Below, piece by piece: positions 53,831-62,118 of a stretch of DNA of 64,000 nucleotides. Within the stretch, counting starts at the first letter, position 1. Each line of letters starts with the position of its first letter. Position numbers and translations under genes: made by a program. This stretch comes from Chitinophaga varians (GTDB taxonomy: Bacteria; Bacteroidota; Bacteroidia; Chitinophagales; Chitinophagaceae): positions 620,001 through 684,000 of the forward strand of contig NZ_JACVFB010000002.1 of the NCBI RefSeq assembly GCF_014529945.1, written 5' to 3'. The notes beneath the pieces were generated by a model. The model was not told the origin of the DNA. It saw only the letters and a list, made by a program, of their open reading frames with translations, and did not search any database.

Positions 53831-54481
53831 ATGTTTATGAAGCACCTCCACGCACTCTTTTTGTTTCTGGCAGGCTGCACATTGCTGATCGCCTGTAGTA
53901 AAGAAATGAGCCATGATGGAACAGGATTTCCCACCTGCGACTATGCCCCCTATACGACCAACTCTTCTTTCTCCTATATTGATGTTAACAAAACACAAGA
54001 CACCATTTCGTATACGCTGACCGTTTCAGGAGATACCACCGTCAACGGCACTACCTACAAAATAGTGGGCGATGACAGCGTATTCTTCTGCTCCAGCTGC
54101 AAAGATGGTAATTACACACAAATAGCCAGTATACTTACTTTCCAGGGTTATAAGGCAGACAGCCTGCAACTGACCTATCTGAAAGAAACCGCCCCCATGG
54201 GCAGCAGTTGGTCCGACACCGTTACTGTCAGCAATGGGCAGCTTACTACCAAAGCCATCCTGCAACATACCATCACTCAGAAAGGCGCTACTAAAACCGT
54301 TAACGGCAAAAACTACCTCGATGTCATTGCCGTGAAGCTGGACGCCTCTGCCATTGTGCTCAACAACCCGGTGGCCATCGGTACTATCTCCACCAGTTAT
54401 TACGCCAAAGGGATCGGGCTTATAGAGGCAGACCAGGAAGATGATACCATCAAGCTGGTATCTTATACGCTCAGGCCCTGA
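53831..54481 (+). CDS. Lipoprotein, function unknown
   Basis: Not recognised. It has 216 residues with a lipoprotein signal (LLIAC, lipidated Cys22 from this start; an ATG two codons in at 53837 is an equal alternative). The mature part is Thr/Ser/Asp-rich with a CSSC motif and alternating hydrophobic residues that suggest a beta-sandwich (YTLTVSGDTTVNGTTYKIVG). It lies after the terminator of the previous lipoprotein gene and has no evident partner. Its stop is 5 bp from that of the convergent dacB gene. Confidence 0.7.
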   Translation: MFMKHLHALFLFLAGCTLLIACSKEMSHDGTGFPTCDYAPYTTNSSFSYIDVNKTQDTISYTLTVSGDTTVNGTTYKIVGDDSVFFCSSCKDGNYTQIASILTFQGYKADSLQLTYLKETAPMGSSWSDTVTVSNGQLTTKAILQHTITQKGATKTVNGKNYLDVIAVKLDASAIVLNNPVAIGTISTSYYAKGIGLIEADQEDDTIKLVSYTLRP

Positions 54482-54486
54482 ACAGG

Positions 54487-55776
54487 TTAATAGTCTTTCC
54501 AGATCATTGTCAACAGCCGCTCTACCGCTCTTCGTACGTTCGTGGGCGTATCCTGATGATTATTCACCATTACGCTGAATATCAGTGTTTTGTTCTTCTT
54601 CGTTACCAGATATCCGCTGAGTGCCACTACCCCATTTAATGTTCCGGTTTTAGCATGTACAAATTGTTGCTGATAATAATTTCGTAAGGTGCCTTTTCCA
54701 CCGGTGGGGAAAATATCCCATAACCTTTGCTGCGGATATTGCGCATACATCTTATCAAGGATGCTGACAAAATCACGGGGCGTGATCAGGTTATAACGGG
54801 AAAGGCCGGAACCATCTACCCATTGCGGCGGATGCGGCAGGTCTTTCAGATCACCATCCTGCAGCCAGGCGATCATCTTTTTGGTGCTGATCGTATCCCA
54901 GAGACTGGCAGATGCCATCATCAGCGTTTGTTCGGCAAAGAAATTATCGCTGCGGTGCATCATGGGGGTAAACAGGGAATCGGCCGGGATACTTTTCAGT
55001 AATCGGAACGACGCCTGTTGCGGTGCAACGGAAAGGCCTATACGCTTATGAAGCGTGTCCTGTAGTCTTTCCCGAAGCTGCTGCGCTGCCCCTGTGATAA
55101 AGGGCACTTCTGTGGACGAAACCTCCTTGTATGCCGGATTATACTTCAGGAAGAAAAGATTATTTCTTTCATCCCGGTCGGTGCTGGTATTGCTGATCGT
55201 GCGGTCTTCTGTTGTTTCCAGATCATAAAGTGCCGGCACCATTTTACTGGTATCGCCATGGTGATAGATCCGGACCACATTGCCGTACATGGGCCACTCG
55301 GTTAGTTCCGGCTGGTAATCATCGGCAAAGTCTGCCCAGGACCATCCGGGGCCGTAACGTTTGTTGAGATTGACAGCGGGCACGAGGTATATCTGTTTAC
55401 CGGTTTGTTGCAACAGCTGCAACAACGGCTGAAAAGTATAGTCGGGATGCAGGAAAGAAGGATCGGCCATTCCTTTTACAAAAATGGCGGTATCGTTTTC
55501 ATAGTAACGGGCTGCCGGCAGCGAATCTCCCAGCAGCTTCAGGCCGGCGTACAGGGAGAATATTTTGGTATTGGAGGCGGGCGTAAAAAACTTATCGTCC
55601 TGATATTGATACCAATATTTTTGGGTGGCCGGCTCATAAATAGAGATACCCACATGCGCCTGTTCCAGCGGCTTCTGGTGTAACAGGGACTGGTTGGCCC
55701 ACCTGGTGATAGCGGCCGTTTGGGCCGAAGCCTGTAAAGACAGGCCGATGGCGGAAAGCAGTAAAATTAATCTCAT
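54487..55776 (-). CDS. dacB: D-Ala-D-Ala carboxypeptidase/endopeptidase (PBP4, S13)
   Basis: Periplasmic peptidoglycan hydrolase, 429 residues with a signal peptide cleaved after ASAQ. All three active-site motifs are present: SxxK as Ser68-Asn-Thr-Lys71 (ASNTK), SxN as Ser276-Asp-Asn278 (RSDNFF), and KTG at 376-378 (HAKTGTL). The DGSGLSRYN segment is also typical. It trims or cuts cross-links in cell-wall peptides. The gene stands next to the Gfo/Idh/MocA gene on the same strand but is separated from it by a terminator. Confidence 0.96.
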   Translation of the reverse strand: MRLILLLSAIGLSLQASAQTAAITRWANQSLLHQKPLEQAHVGISIYEPATQKYWYQYQDDKFFTPASNTKIFSLYAGLKLLGDSLPAARYYENDTAIFVKGMADPSFLHPDYTFQPLLQLLQQTGKQIYLVPAVNLNKRYGPGWSWADFADDYQPELTEWPMYGNVVRIYHHGDTSKMVPALYDLETTEDRTISNTSTDRDERNNLFFLKYNPAYKEVSSTEVPFITGAAQQLRERLQDTLHKRIGLSVAPQQASFRLLKSIPADSLFTPMMHRSDNFFAEQTLMMASASLWDTISTKKMIAWLQDGDLKDLPHPPQWVDGSGLSRYNLITPRDFVSILDKMYAQYPQQRLWDIFPTGGKGTLRNYYQQQFVHAKTGTLNGVVALSGYLVTKKNKTLIFSVMVNNHQDTPTNVRRAVERLLTMIWKDY

Positions 55777-55795
55777 TACAGTAAGTTATAAATAA

Positions 55796-55826
55796 AATGG
55801 GAAGATGGCGTTGGCATCTTCCCATT
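55796..55826 (-). terminator. Terminator of the Gfo/Idh/MocA gene
   Basis: Perfect 12-bp stem AATGGGAAGATG/CATCTTCCCATT (55796-55807 with 55815-55826), followed on the minus strand by TTTATTTAT. It lies 26 bp past the gene. Confidence 0.8.
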
Positions 55827-55852
55827 GTTTGATAATCGTGTGCAGAAAAATA

Positions 55853-57187
55853 TCAGGAAAAATATTTGGTAATACCTGGTTTTGCATACGCATAATTTCC
55901 GGAAGCATCCGGCATAACCGGTGGTGGCGCATCGAAGGCATAAGTCTTCGGTTGCAGGTCCAGCCCCGAGTTCAGCGCTGTGTCCCAGTTGATCACCTGA
56001 CCGGAATAAGTGGCCAGACGGCCGATGATGGCAGAGAGGGTCGCTTCTGCACCACGCTGGGCATCCGCAAATTTGTATTCCCCTTTAGCGATGGCCGCAA
56101 ACAGTTCATCGTGCTCGGTCTGGTAAGGATTGTTTTCCTTTTTCTTATCAAACTGATAGAGCACTTTTCCCTTGTGGTCCACGATCTGTGCTTTGTCGCA
56201 GTAGATACGGCCTTTTGTTCCCACAATCTCTTCATCTACCTTGCTGGGAGCGTCTTTCCAGTGACGGCACTGGGCGTTCATCACCACCCCGTCAGCATAG
56301 CGGTACTCCACAAAGTGGTGGTCGAAAATTTCACCGTATTCTTTACCGGTACGTACGGCGCGGCCACCCATACCACCGGCGGTAACCGGGGTTGCATTTT
56401 TAAACCAGTTGCCTACATCGATATTGTGGATATGTTGTTCTACGATATGATCACCACAGAGCCAGTTGAAATAATACCAGTTACGCATCTGGTATTCCAT
56501 TTCGGTATACTCCGGTTTGCGGGGTTTTACCCACAGCGCGCCCTGGTTCCACCATACCTGCATGGAGAGGACATCGCCGATCATTCCGTCCTGTGCACGT
56601 TTGTAGAGCTCCCGATAGGAATTCTGGTAACGGCGCTGCAGGCCTACCACCACGTTCAGTTTTTTGGACTTAGCCAGTGCTGCTGCCTCCAGTACTTTTT
56701 TGATACCGGCAGGATCTGTTGCTACCGGCTTTTCCATGAACACGTGTTTATGCTGTCTGATGGCTTCTTCAAAGTGGATAGGCCGGAAACCCGGAGGTGT
56801 GGTAAGGATCACCACATCTGCCAGTGCAATGGCCTGTTTGTAAGCATCAAAACCGGTGAATTTATTTTTTTCCGGAACGTTCACGCGGCTGGCTTTATCG
56901 CCTAAAGCTTCCCTGATATTGTTATAGCTGTCATTCAGCCTGTCGGGGAAGGCATCGGCCATCGCTACCAGCTGTACATTTTCTTTAGTGCTCAGCGCCT
57001 GTGTGGCAGCGCCGGTACCACGACCGCCGCAACCGATGAGGGCAATTTTGATCACATCAGAAGAACCGGAGAAGTAATTAGCTTTAGATAAGATGGGCAT
57101 GGCCAGCAATCCGCCAGCAAGCATGGAAGTTTGCTTAACGAAATCGCGGCGGCTTTTGTCGTGGAATTTTTGTTGTTCGCTTTCCAT
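55853..57187 (-). CDS. Tat-exported Gfo/Idh/MocA-family oxidoreductase (second copy)
   Basis: NAD(P)-dependent sugar dehydrogenase-like enzyme of 444 residues, a different subfamily from the one at 44385. The Tat signal SRRDFVKQTSMLAGGLLAM is at about 12-30. The Rossmann motif is ALIGCGGRGTG, the conserved EKP is intact (VFMEKPVATD), and the substrate region holds WNQGALWVKPRK and YYFNWLCGDHIVEQHIHNID, with the conserved His of the family. It lies 37 bp after a SUMF1-type protein gene in a two-gene unit. An exported sugar oxidation or epimerisation step is likely; the substrate is not known. Confidence 0.93.
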   Translation of the reverse strand: MESEQQKFHDKSRRDFVKQTSMLAGGLLAMPILSKANYFSGSSDVIKIALIGCGGRGTGAATQALSTKENVQLVAMADAFPDRLNDSYNNIREALGDKASRVNVPEKNKFTGFDAYKQAIALADVVILTTPPGFRPIHFEEAIRQHKHVFMEKPVATDPAGIKKVLEAAALAKSKKLNVVVGLQRRYQNSYRELYKRAQDGMIGDVLSMQVWWNQGALWVKPRKPEYTEMEYQMRNWYYFNWLCGDHIVEQHIHNIDVGNWFKNATPVTAGGMGGRAVRTGKEYGEIFDHHFVEYRYADGVVMNAQCRHWKDAPSKVDEEIVGTKGRIYCDKAQIVDHKGKVLYQFDKKKENNPYQTEHDELFAAIAKGEYKFADAQRGAEATLSAIIGRLATYSGQVINWDTALNSGLDLQPKTYAFDAPPPVMPDASGNYAYAKPGITKYFS

Positions 57188-57224
57188 AAAATGCGTTGTG
57201 ATTTATTGATTTTTTAGATGATGA

Positions 57225-58190
57225 TTAGCGTGCGCCTTTGTATTTATCGATCACTTCTTCAAAAAATTTCTGTGCTTCTTCTGGTGTTGGTTGTTTGGCC
57301 GGCCTTACAATACGGAAGCCGATGAACGGTGCGTCGGCGTTCCACCAGGAGCTTTTCGGGATCTGTGGGTCCCGGCGGTTCCATACCGGGTCAGATTTCA
57401 GCCGGGCAGCGCTGCGTAATGCCGGGGCGGCATCTTTATAGTTGCCGCCTTTGATCACACGGGACATTTTAGCCGTAGGGGCTGTCCATGGATCTGTGGC
57501 GGAGGCAGTCGCGATGCCGTTTTCATCATACTGGTCCAGCGTCCATTCGGCCACGTTGCCCAGCATATCATAGAGGCCCCATGCATTGGGTTGCAGTTGT
57601 GCTACCTTATGGTATTTGTCTTCGCTGTTAGCCTCGTACCAGGCGTACTTTTTCAGCTGAGCGGCATCGGTGCCATACGGATAAGGCGTAGATGAACCGG
57701 CACGGCAGGCGTATTCCCATTCGGCAGCGGTGGGCAGGCGATAGAAGACGCCTGTTTTGGCATACAGCCATTTACAGTACATCAGCGCTCCATACTGGCT
57801 CATGCTGTTGGCAGGAAAACCGCCGGCTTTACCCATGCCCAGCGTCAGATCAATATAAGGTGGGCTGGGGCGTGTCATACCATCCGGAATAGGCGTCTTG
57901 TCCTTTTCCGCATCGGCATACACATCATACTCATCGAAAGTCACTTCTGTGGCTCCCATCCAGAAATCACCCACTGTAGCTTTTTTCGCAGGGCCTTCGT
58001 CTTTACTTCTTCCTTTTTCATTGTCCGGGCTTCCTAACGTGAAAGTGCCTCCTTTGATCGGCACCATTTTAAAACTAACCGTGGTTCCGGGGATCTGTTG
58101 TTCATACGGTGTGAAGGCCTGTTGTGCCTGTGTAGTCATAACCTTGCCGAGCAACCCGCCCAGCAGAAAGGTCACATAAAATCTAGTCAT
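57225..58190 (-). CDS. SUMF1/FGE-like protein without catalytic cysteines
   Basis: Secreted protein of 321 residues with an FGE-sulfatase fold: signal peptide (about 1-22), then MVPIKGGTFTLGS, RLPTAAEWEYACRAG, WGLYDMLGNVAEWT and the C-terminal FIGFRIVR, all hallmarks. In true formylglycine-generating enzymes two cysteines follow the GGSY segment; here the matching stretch GGNYKDAAPALRSAAR has Asp and Leu instead. It is therefore unlikely to make formylglycine and is more likely a binding or other SUMF1-type enzyme. It leads a two-gene unit with the Gfo/Idh/MocA gene. No sulfatase gene is near. Confidence 0.92.
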   Translation of the reverse strand: MTRFYVTFLLGGLLGKVMTTQAQQAFTPYEQQIPGTTVSFKMVPIKGGTFTLGSPDNEKGRSKDEGPAKKATVGDFWMGATEVTFDEYDVYADAEKDKTPIPDGMTRPSPPYIDLTLGMGKAGGFPANSMSQYGALMYCKWLYAKTGVFYRLPTAAEWEYACRAGSSTPYPYGTDAAQLKKYAWYEANSEDKYHKVAQLQPNAWGLYDMLGNVAEWTLDQYDENGIATASATDPWTAPTAKMSRVIKGGNYKDAAPALRSAARLKSDPVWNRRDPQIPKSSWWNADAPFIGFRIVRPAKQPTPEEAQKFFEEVIDKYKGAR

Positions 58191-58378
58191 CCAAACGATT
58201 TAAAAAAATACAAGTGGGTGAATTTAAAAAATTACAAAGTGGAATGCAATATTTTTTTATGAATGCGAAAACGGGAGGATGAATTGAATTTTTTTCAGCT
58301 TTATTAGCATTTCCTTATAAAAGCGATTAAATTTAGCCAATGTCCTTTTTCTATGTCATTTTAAAATAACCTAACGTT

Positions 58379-59308
58379 ATGGAAAGAAGAAAATTCCTGC
58401 AGCAGGGCGCTCTGGCCGGTATTTCCGCGCTCGCCCTGGGCGGTATCACCAGCAAAAGCCAGGCTGCTACTGCCGGCATCTCCGCTGCCAAGGAAAAACC
58501 CTTTAAGATGAACTTCGCCCCACACGACGGCATGTTTAAAAACAGTGCCGGCGCTGATTTCCTGGACCAGATCAAATATATGTATGACCAGGGTTTCCGG
58601 TCTATAGAAGATAATGGTATGATGCACCGTCCTGTTGCTGAACAGGAAAAAATTGGCAGCCTGCTGGCCAAACTGGGCATGACCATGGGTGTGTTTGTGG
58701 TAGATACCGGTAACAACTGGAAAACTTCACTGGCTTCCGGCAAGCAGGAATTTATCGACGCTTTTGTGAAAACCTGTAAAGAGAGTGTAGACGTGGCTAA
58801 ACGTTGTAACGCCAAATGGGCAACTGTCGTGCCCGGCTTCTTCGACCGCAGCCTGCCCATGGGCATTCAAACTGCCAATGTGATCACAGCCCTGCGTCTG
58901 GGCGCCGCCATCTTTGAGCCGCACAAACTTGTCATGGTGCTCGAACCGCTCAGCGATACCCCCGATTTATTCCTTCGTACCGCTGAACAATCATTTGAGA
59001 TTTGCAAGGCTGTGAACAGTCCCTCCTGCAAAATCCTCTATGATATCTACCATATGCAGCGCAACACCGGCAACCTCATCCCCACTATCGATCAGTGCTG
59101 GGATGAAATTGCGTATATCCAGATCGGTGATAACCCCGGCCGCAGAGAACCTGGTACCGGTGAAATCAACTATAAAAATGTTTTCGCGCATCTGAACAAG
59201 AAAGGTTACAAAGGCGTGCTGGGCATGGAACACGGCATCTCCGGCCAGGGTAAAGACGGCGAAGCTGCGCTGATAAAAGCTTATCGTAACTGCGATCTGC
59301 AGGACTAA
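58379..59308 (+). CDS. Tat-exported TIM-barrel isomerase (hydroxypyruvate isomerase family)
   Basis: Sugar isomerase/epimerase-type TIM barrel, 309 residues, with Tat signal ERRKFLQQGALAGISALALG. Metal-binding acids and histidine of the family are in place: a Glu in MVLEPLSD, Asp and His in YDIYHMQ, and a Glu in GMEHGI. Enzymes of this type isomerise or epimerise keto-sugars, fitting the adjacent exported dehydrogenase divergent on the other strand (188-bp spacer). A TAAATTTA near-match to the -7 element lies about 50 bp upstream. Confidence 0.9.
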   Translation: MERRKFLQQGALAGISALALGGITSKSQAATAGISAAKEKPFKMNFAPHDGMFKNSAGADFLDQIKYMYDQGFRSIEDNGMMHRPVAEQEKIGSLLAKLGMTMGVFVVDTGNNWKTSLASGKQEFIDAFVKTCKESVDVAKRCNAKWATVVPGFFDRSLPMGIQTANVITALRLGAAIFEPHKLVMVLEPLSDTPDLFLRTAEQSFEICKAVNSPSCKILYDIYHMQRNTGNLIPTIDQCWDEIAYIQIGDNPGRREPGTGEINYKNVFAHLNKKGYKGVLGMEHGISGQGKDGEAALIKAYRNCDLQD

Positions 59309-59327
59309 AATATTGTATGGTTAAATG

Positions 59328-59368
59328 ATCAAAAGCCTTGTCAATTGCGGTTGACAGGGCTTTTTGAT
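59328..59368 (+). terminator. Terminator of the isomerase gene
   Basis: Stem ATCAAAAGCCTTGTCAA with 59351-59368 (one bulge, one wobble), followed by TTGATT. It lies 20 bp past the stop. Confidence 0.7.
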
Positions 59369-59467
59369 TTGATGACGCCGCTGTTACTGCAATTATACAT
59401 CGGTATACGCTGAGCATAGTTTTTTTCGTTACCTTAATGTAGTTTCTGATACACTAAACACAATCAT

Positions 59468-59818
59468 ATGGGTTTTCTGGTCCGTATATTAATCAGTGCA
59501 CTGGCGGCTATGTTAACAACCTACCTGCTGAAGCCGGCAGTTAAAATCGATAGTTTTGTTACCGCTCTGATCCTGGCGCTGGTGCTGGCATTACTCAATG
59601 CCCTGGTAAAACCGCTGCTGGTATTGCTTACCTTCCCTGTCACCCTGGTGACGCTGGGTTTGTTTTTGTTTGTGATCAACGCCATCATTATACTGCTGGC
59701 CGCAAAGATCGTCCCTGGTTTTAAGGTGGACGGTTTCTGGTGGGCGATGTTATTCAGTATTGTGATGACGATTATCAACAGTCTCCTGATCAATCTCGCC
59801 GGTGGCAGCAACGACTGA
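59468..59818 (+). CDS. Four-helix holin-like membrane protein (PF04020 type)
   Basis: Small membrane protein of 116 residues with four hydrophobic helices, of the family often annotated as phage holin or 4TM. The typical motif N-A-L-V-K-P (ALLNALVKPLLVLLTFP) lies between helices 2 and 3. There are no phage genes nearby; such proteins are common chromosomal genes in Bacteroidota, so a phage origin is not supported. It precedes the fused E1 gene by 35 bp. Confidence 0.88.
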   Translation: MGFLVRILISALAAMLTTYLLKPAVKIDSFVTALILALVLALLNALVKPLLVLLTFPVTLVTLGLFLFVINAIIILLAAKIVPGFKVDGFWWAMLFSIVMTIINSLLINLAGGSND

Positions 59819-59853
59819 CCGCCAGCCCTGTTCACGCCGTAAATAGCCTATAC

Positions 59854-61827
59854 ATGTATTTCGACCGGTCTAATCTCGCCGACACGGAGCTGTTGTCTTT
59901 TTACAGGGCACTGCTGTACCCACGGCTAATAGAAGAAAAGATGTTGCTCCTGCTGCGACAGGGAAAAATCAGCAAATGGTTTTCCGGCATTGGCCAGGAG
60001 GCTATTGCGGTAGGCGCCACCCTGGCACTGGAAGCAGATGAATGGATCATGCCCCTGCACCGTAACCTCGGTGTATTCACCACACGAAACATGCCCCTGC
60101 ACAAACTGCTGTTACAATGGCAGGGCAGTGATGAGGGCTACAGCAAAGGCCGGGAGCGCTCGTTCCATTTCGGCAGCAGAGCCTATCATATCTGTGGGAT
60201 GATCTCCCACCTGGGCCCGCAGCTTTCCATCGCAGATGGTATTGCGCTGGCACATCAGTTGAAAAAAGAGCATAAAGTATCCCTCGCCTTTTCCGGCGAA
60301 GGCGGTACCAGCGAAGGCGAATTCCATGAAGCCCTGAACGTGGCCGCCGTATGGGGCCTGCCGGTTATCTTCCTCGTGGAAAACAACGGCTATGGCCTCA
60401 GCACGCCTGTCAGTGAGCAGTATCACTGCAAAAGCCTCGTTGATAAGGCCATCGGTTATGGCATGGAAGGGGTACAGGTAGACGGGAACAACCTCCTCGA
60501 GGTATATCAGACCATCCGTACCGCCCGGGCCTATGCCATCAAAGAGCAGAAACCCGTGCTGATAGAAGCCATGACCTTCCGGATGAGAGGCCATGAAGAA
60601 GCCAGCGGGGTGAAATATGTGCCCCCCGAACTATTTGAAGAATGGGGCAAAAAAGACCCTGTCGCCCAATATGAAACGTTCCTGCGGGAAGCCCACCTGC
60701 TGGATAATGCCGGCATAGAAGCGCTTCGGCAGGAGCTGAAACACCGCATCGATGAAGAGGTGTCTAAAGGCCTGGAGCCCCTTCCTTTCGCGGTGAGCAC
60801 CCACACCGAACTGGAAGACATCTATGCACCAGCGCCTCCGGCGTTACTCCCTTCCGGCACCGCTTCCGAAAAACGATTCATCGACGCCATTTCCGAAGCG
60901 CTGCGGCAGTCGATGGAGCAATATCCGGAACTGGTACTCATGGGGCAGGACATTGCTGCCTATGGTGGTGCTTTCAAAATCACCGACGGCCTGCTGGGCC
61001 GTTTTGGAAAAGAAAGGGTCCGTAACACGCCGCTTTGTGAGAGCGCTATCGTTGGCACCGCCCTGGGCCTGTCTATCGCAGGTTTCAAGAGTATGGTGGA
61101 AATGCAGTTTGCTGATTTTGTCAGCTGCGGCTTTAACCAGATCGTGAACAACCTCGCTAAAATACACTACCGCTGGGGACAAACAGCCGACGTGGTGATC
61201 AGGATGCCTACCGGCGGCGGCGTAGGGGCAGGACCGTTTCACTCGCAAAGTAATGAGGCCTGGTTTACCCATGTACCCGGCCTGAAGGTGGTCTACCCTT
61301 CTTCCCCTGAAGATGCCAAAGGCCTGCTTACCGCCGCTATCGCCGACCCTAACCCGGTGATGTACTTTGAGCATAAAGCGCTTTACCGCAGTATCAGCGG
61401 ACTGGTGCCCGACGGCTACTACACCGTGGAAATAGGAAAAGCACGGCTCATTCAGGCCGGCGAAGATATCAGCATTATCACCTATGGCAGCGGTGTACAC
61501 TGGGCCATGGAATATGCTGCCGCCCATCCGGAGCTCTCCATCGCCATCCTGGACCTCCGCACCCTGCTGCCGTTGGACTATGACGCCATCCGGGATACCG
61601 TAGCCCTCACCGGTAAAGTGCTGGTACTGCATGAAGATACCCTCACGGGCGGACTGGGAGGGGAAATAAGCGCCTGGATAGCCGAACACTGTTTTCACCT
61701 GCTGGATGCGCCCGTTATACGCTGCGCCAGCCTGGACACTCCGGTGCCTTTTGCCATTCCGCTGGAAAAAAATTTCCTCGCCAAAGCCCGGCTGGATCAG
61801 TGTATCCAACAATTAACCTCCTGGTAA
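59854..61827 (+). CDS. 2-oxoacid dehydrogenase E1, fused alpha and beta subunits
   Basis: Thiamine-diphosphate-dependent decarboxylase of branched-chain 2-oxoacid or acetoin/pyruvate dehydrogenase type, 657 residues from the ATG at 59854; the frame runs back to 59740 but would overlap the holin-like gene. E1 alpha is residues 1-325, with the TPP motif GEGGTSEG...ENN at 148-178. E1 beta follows from about 335 (EKRFIDAISEALRQSMEQ to the end), with the conserved MGQDIAAYGG. The two chains are separate genes in most bacteria but fused in Bacteroidota. No E2 or E3 gene is in the window. Confidence 0.95.
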   Translation: MYFDRSNLADTELLSFYRALLYPRLIEEKMLLLLRQGKISKWFSGIGQEAIAVGATLALEADEWIMPLHRNLGVFTTRNMPLHKLLLQWQGSDEGYSKGRERSFHFGSRAYHICGMISHLGPQLSIADGIALAHQLKKEHKVSLAFSGEGGTSEGEFHEALNVAAVWGLPVIFLVENNGYGLSTPVSEQYHCKSLVDKAIGYGMEGVQVDGNNLLEVYQTIRTARAYAIKEQKPVLIEAMTFRMRGHEEASGVKYVPPELFEEWGKKDPVAQYETFLREAHLLDNAGIEALRQELKHRIDEEVSKGLEPLPFAVSTHTELEDIYAPAPPALLPSGTASEKRFIDAISEALRQSMEQYPELVLMGQDIAAYGGAFKITDGLLGRFGKERVRNTPLCESAIVGTALGLSIAGFKSMVEMQFADFVSCGFNQIVNNLAKIHYRWGQTADVVIRMPTGGGVGAGPFHSQSNEAWFTHVPGLKVVYPSSPEDAKGLLTAAIADPNPVMYFEHKALYRSISGLVPDGYYTVEIGKARLIQAGEDISIITYGSGVHWAMEYAAAHPELSIAILDLRTLLPLDYDAIRDTVALTGKVLVLHEDTLTGGLGGEISAWIAEHCFHLLDAPVIRCASLDTPVPFAIPLEKNFLAKARLDQCIQQLTSW

Positions 61828-61898
61828 CAACAGACAGGATTGGGAATTTGCCATGAATGTTCTAATTTGCACCCTGGAAATAAATAAATCATTATACA

Positions 61899-62042
61899 AT
61901 GTTGACGAATCTCTTAACAGTAGTACAGACCACCAACTTTTACAAGGTGGGTGATAGCATTGGTCATTTTCTGGCTCCTTGTGCCATCGTTCTTTTTGCC
62001 CTGATGTTCATTTATGCCTGGGCGAAATACGCAAAACTCTAA
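61899..62042 (+). CDS. Small membrane protein, 47 residues
   Basis: Very short frame. It starts MLTNLLTVVQTTNFYKVGDS and has one membrane helix at about residues 24-42 (FLAPCAIVLFALMFIYAW), ending AKYAKL. An element close to TAnnTTTG (CTAATTTG at 61863-61870) lies about 29 bp upstream with a TTG about 20 bp before it, and a strong terminator follows 26 bp after the stop, so it looks like a complete one-gene unit. No family is known to me. The hydrophilic N-terminus and single helix suggest a small accessory subunit or regulator of a membrane complex. Confidence 0.65.
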   Translation: MLTNLLTVVQTTNFYKVGDSIGHFLAPCAIVLFALMFIYAWAKYAKL

Positions 62043-62067
62043 TTTTTTTCACATCGCATTATAGTAG

Positions 62068-62098
62068 AAAAGGCTTCCTTCCGGAAGCCTTTTTCTTT
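62068..62098 (+). terminator. Terminator of the small membrane protein gene
   Basis: 11-bp stem AAAAGGCTTCC/GGAAGCCTTTT (62068-62078 with 62083-62093), followed by a T-rich tract. It may also serve the minus-strand TlpA-like gene. Confidence 0.85.
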
Positions 62099-62118
62099 TT
62101 TCACTGTTTTAACGGCTA

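Noticed and set aside
57225..58190. Formylglycine-generating enzyme with sulfatase partner
   Set aside because: The two catalytic cysteine positions are Asp and Leu, and no sulfatase gene is nearby.
59468..59818. Prophage holin
   Set aside because: The family is annotated as phage holin, but the gene is alone among housekeeping genes with no other phage functions.
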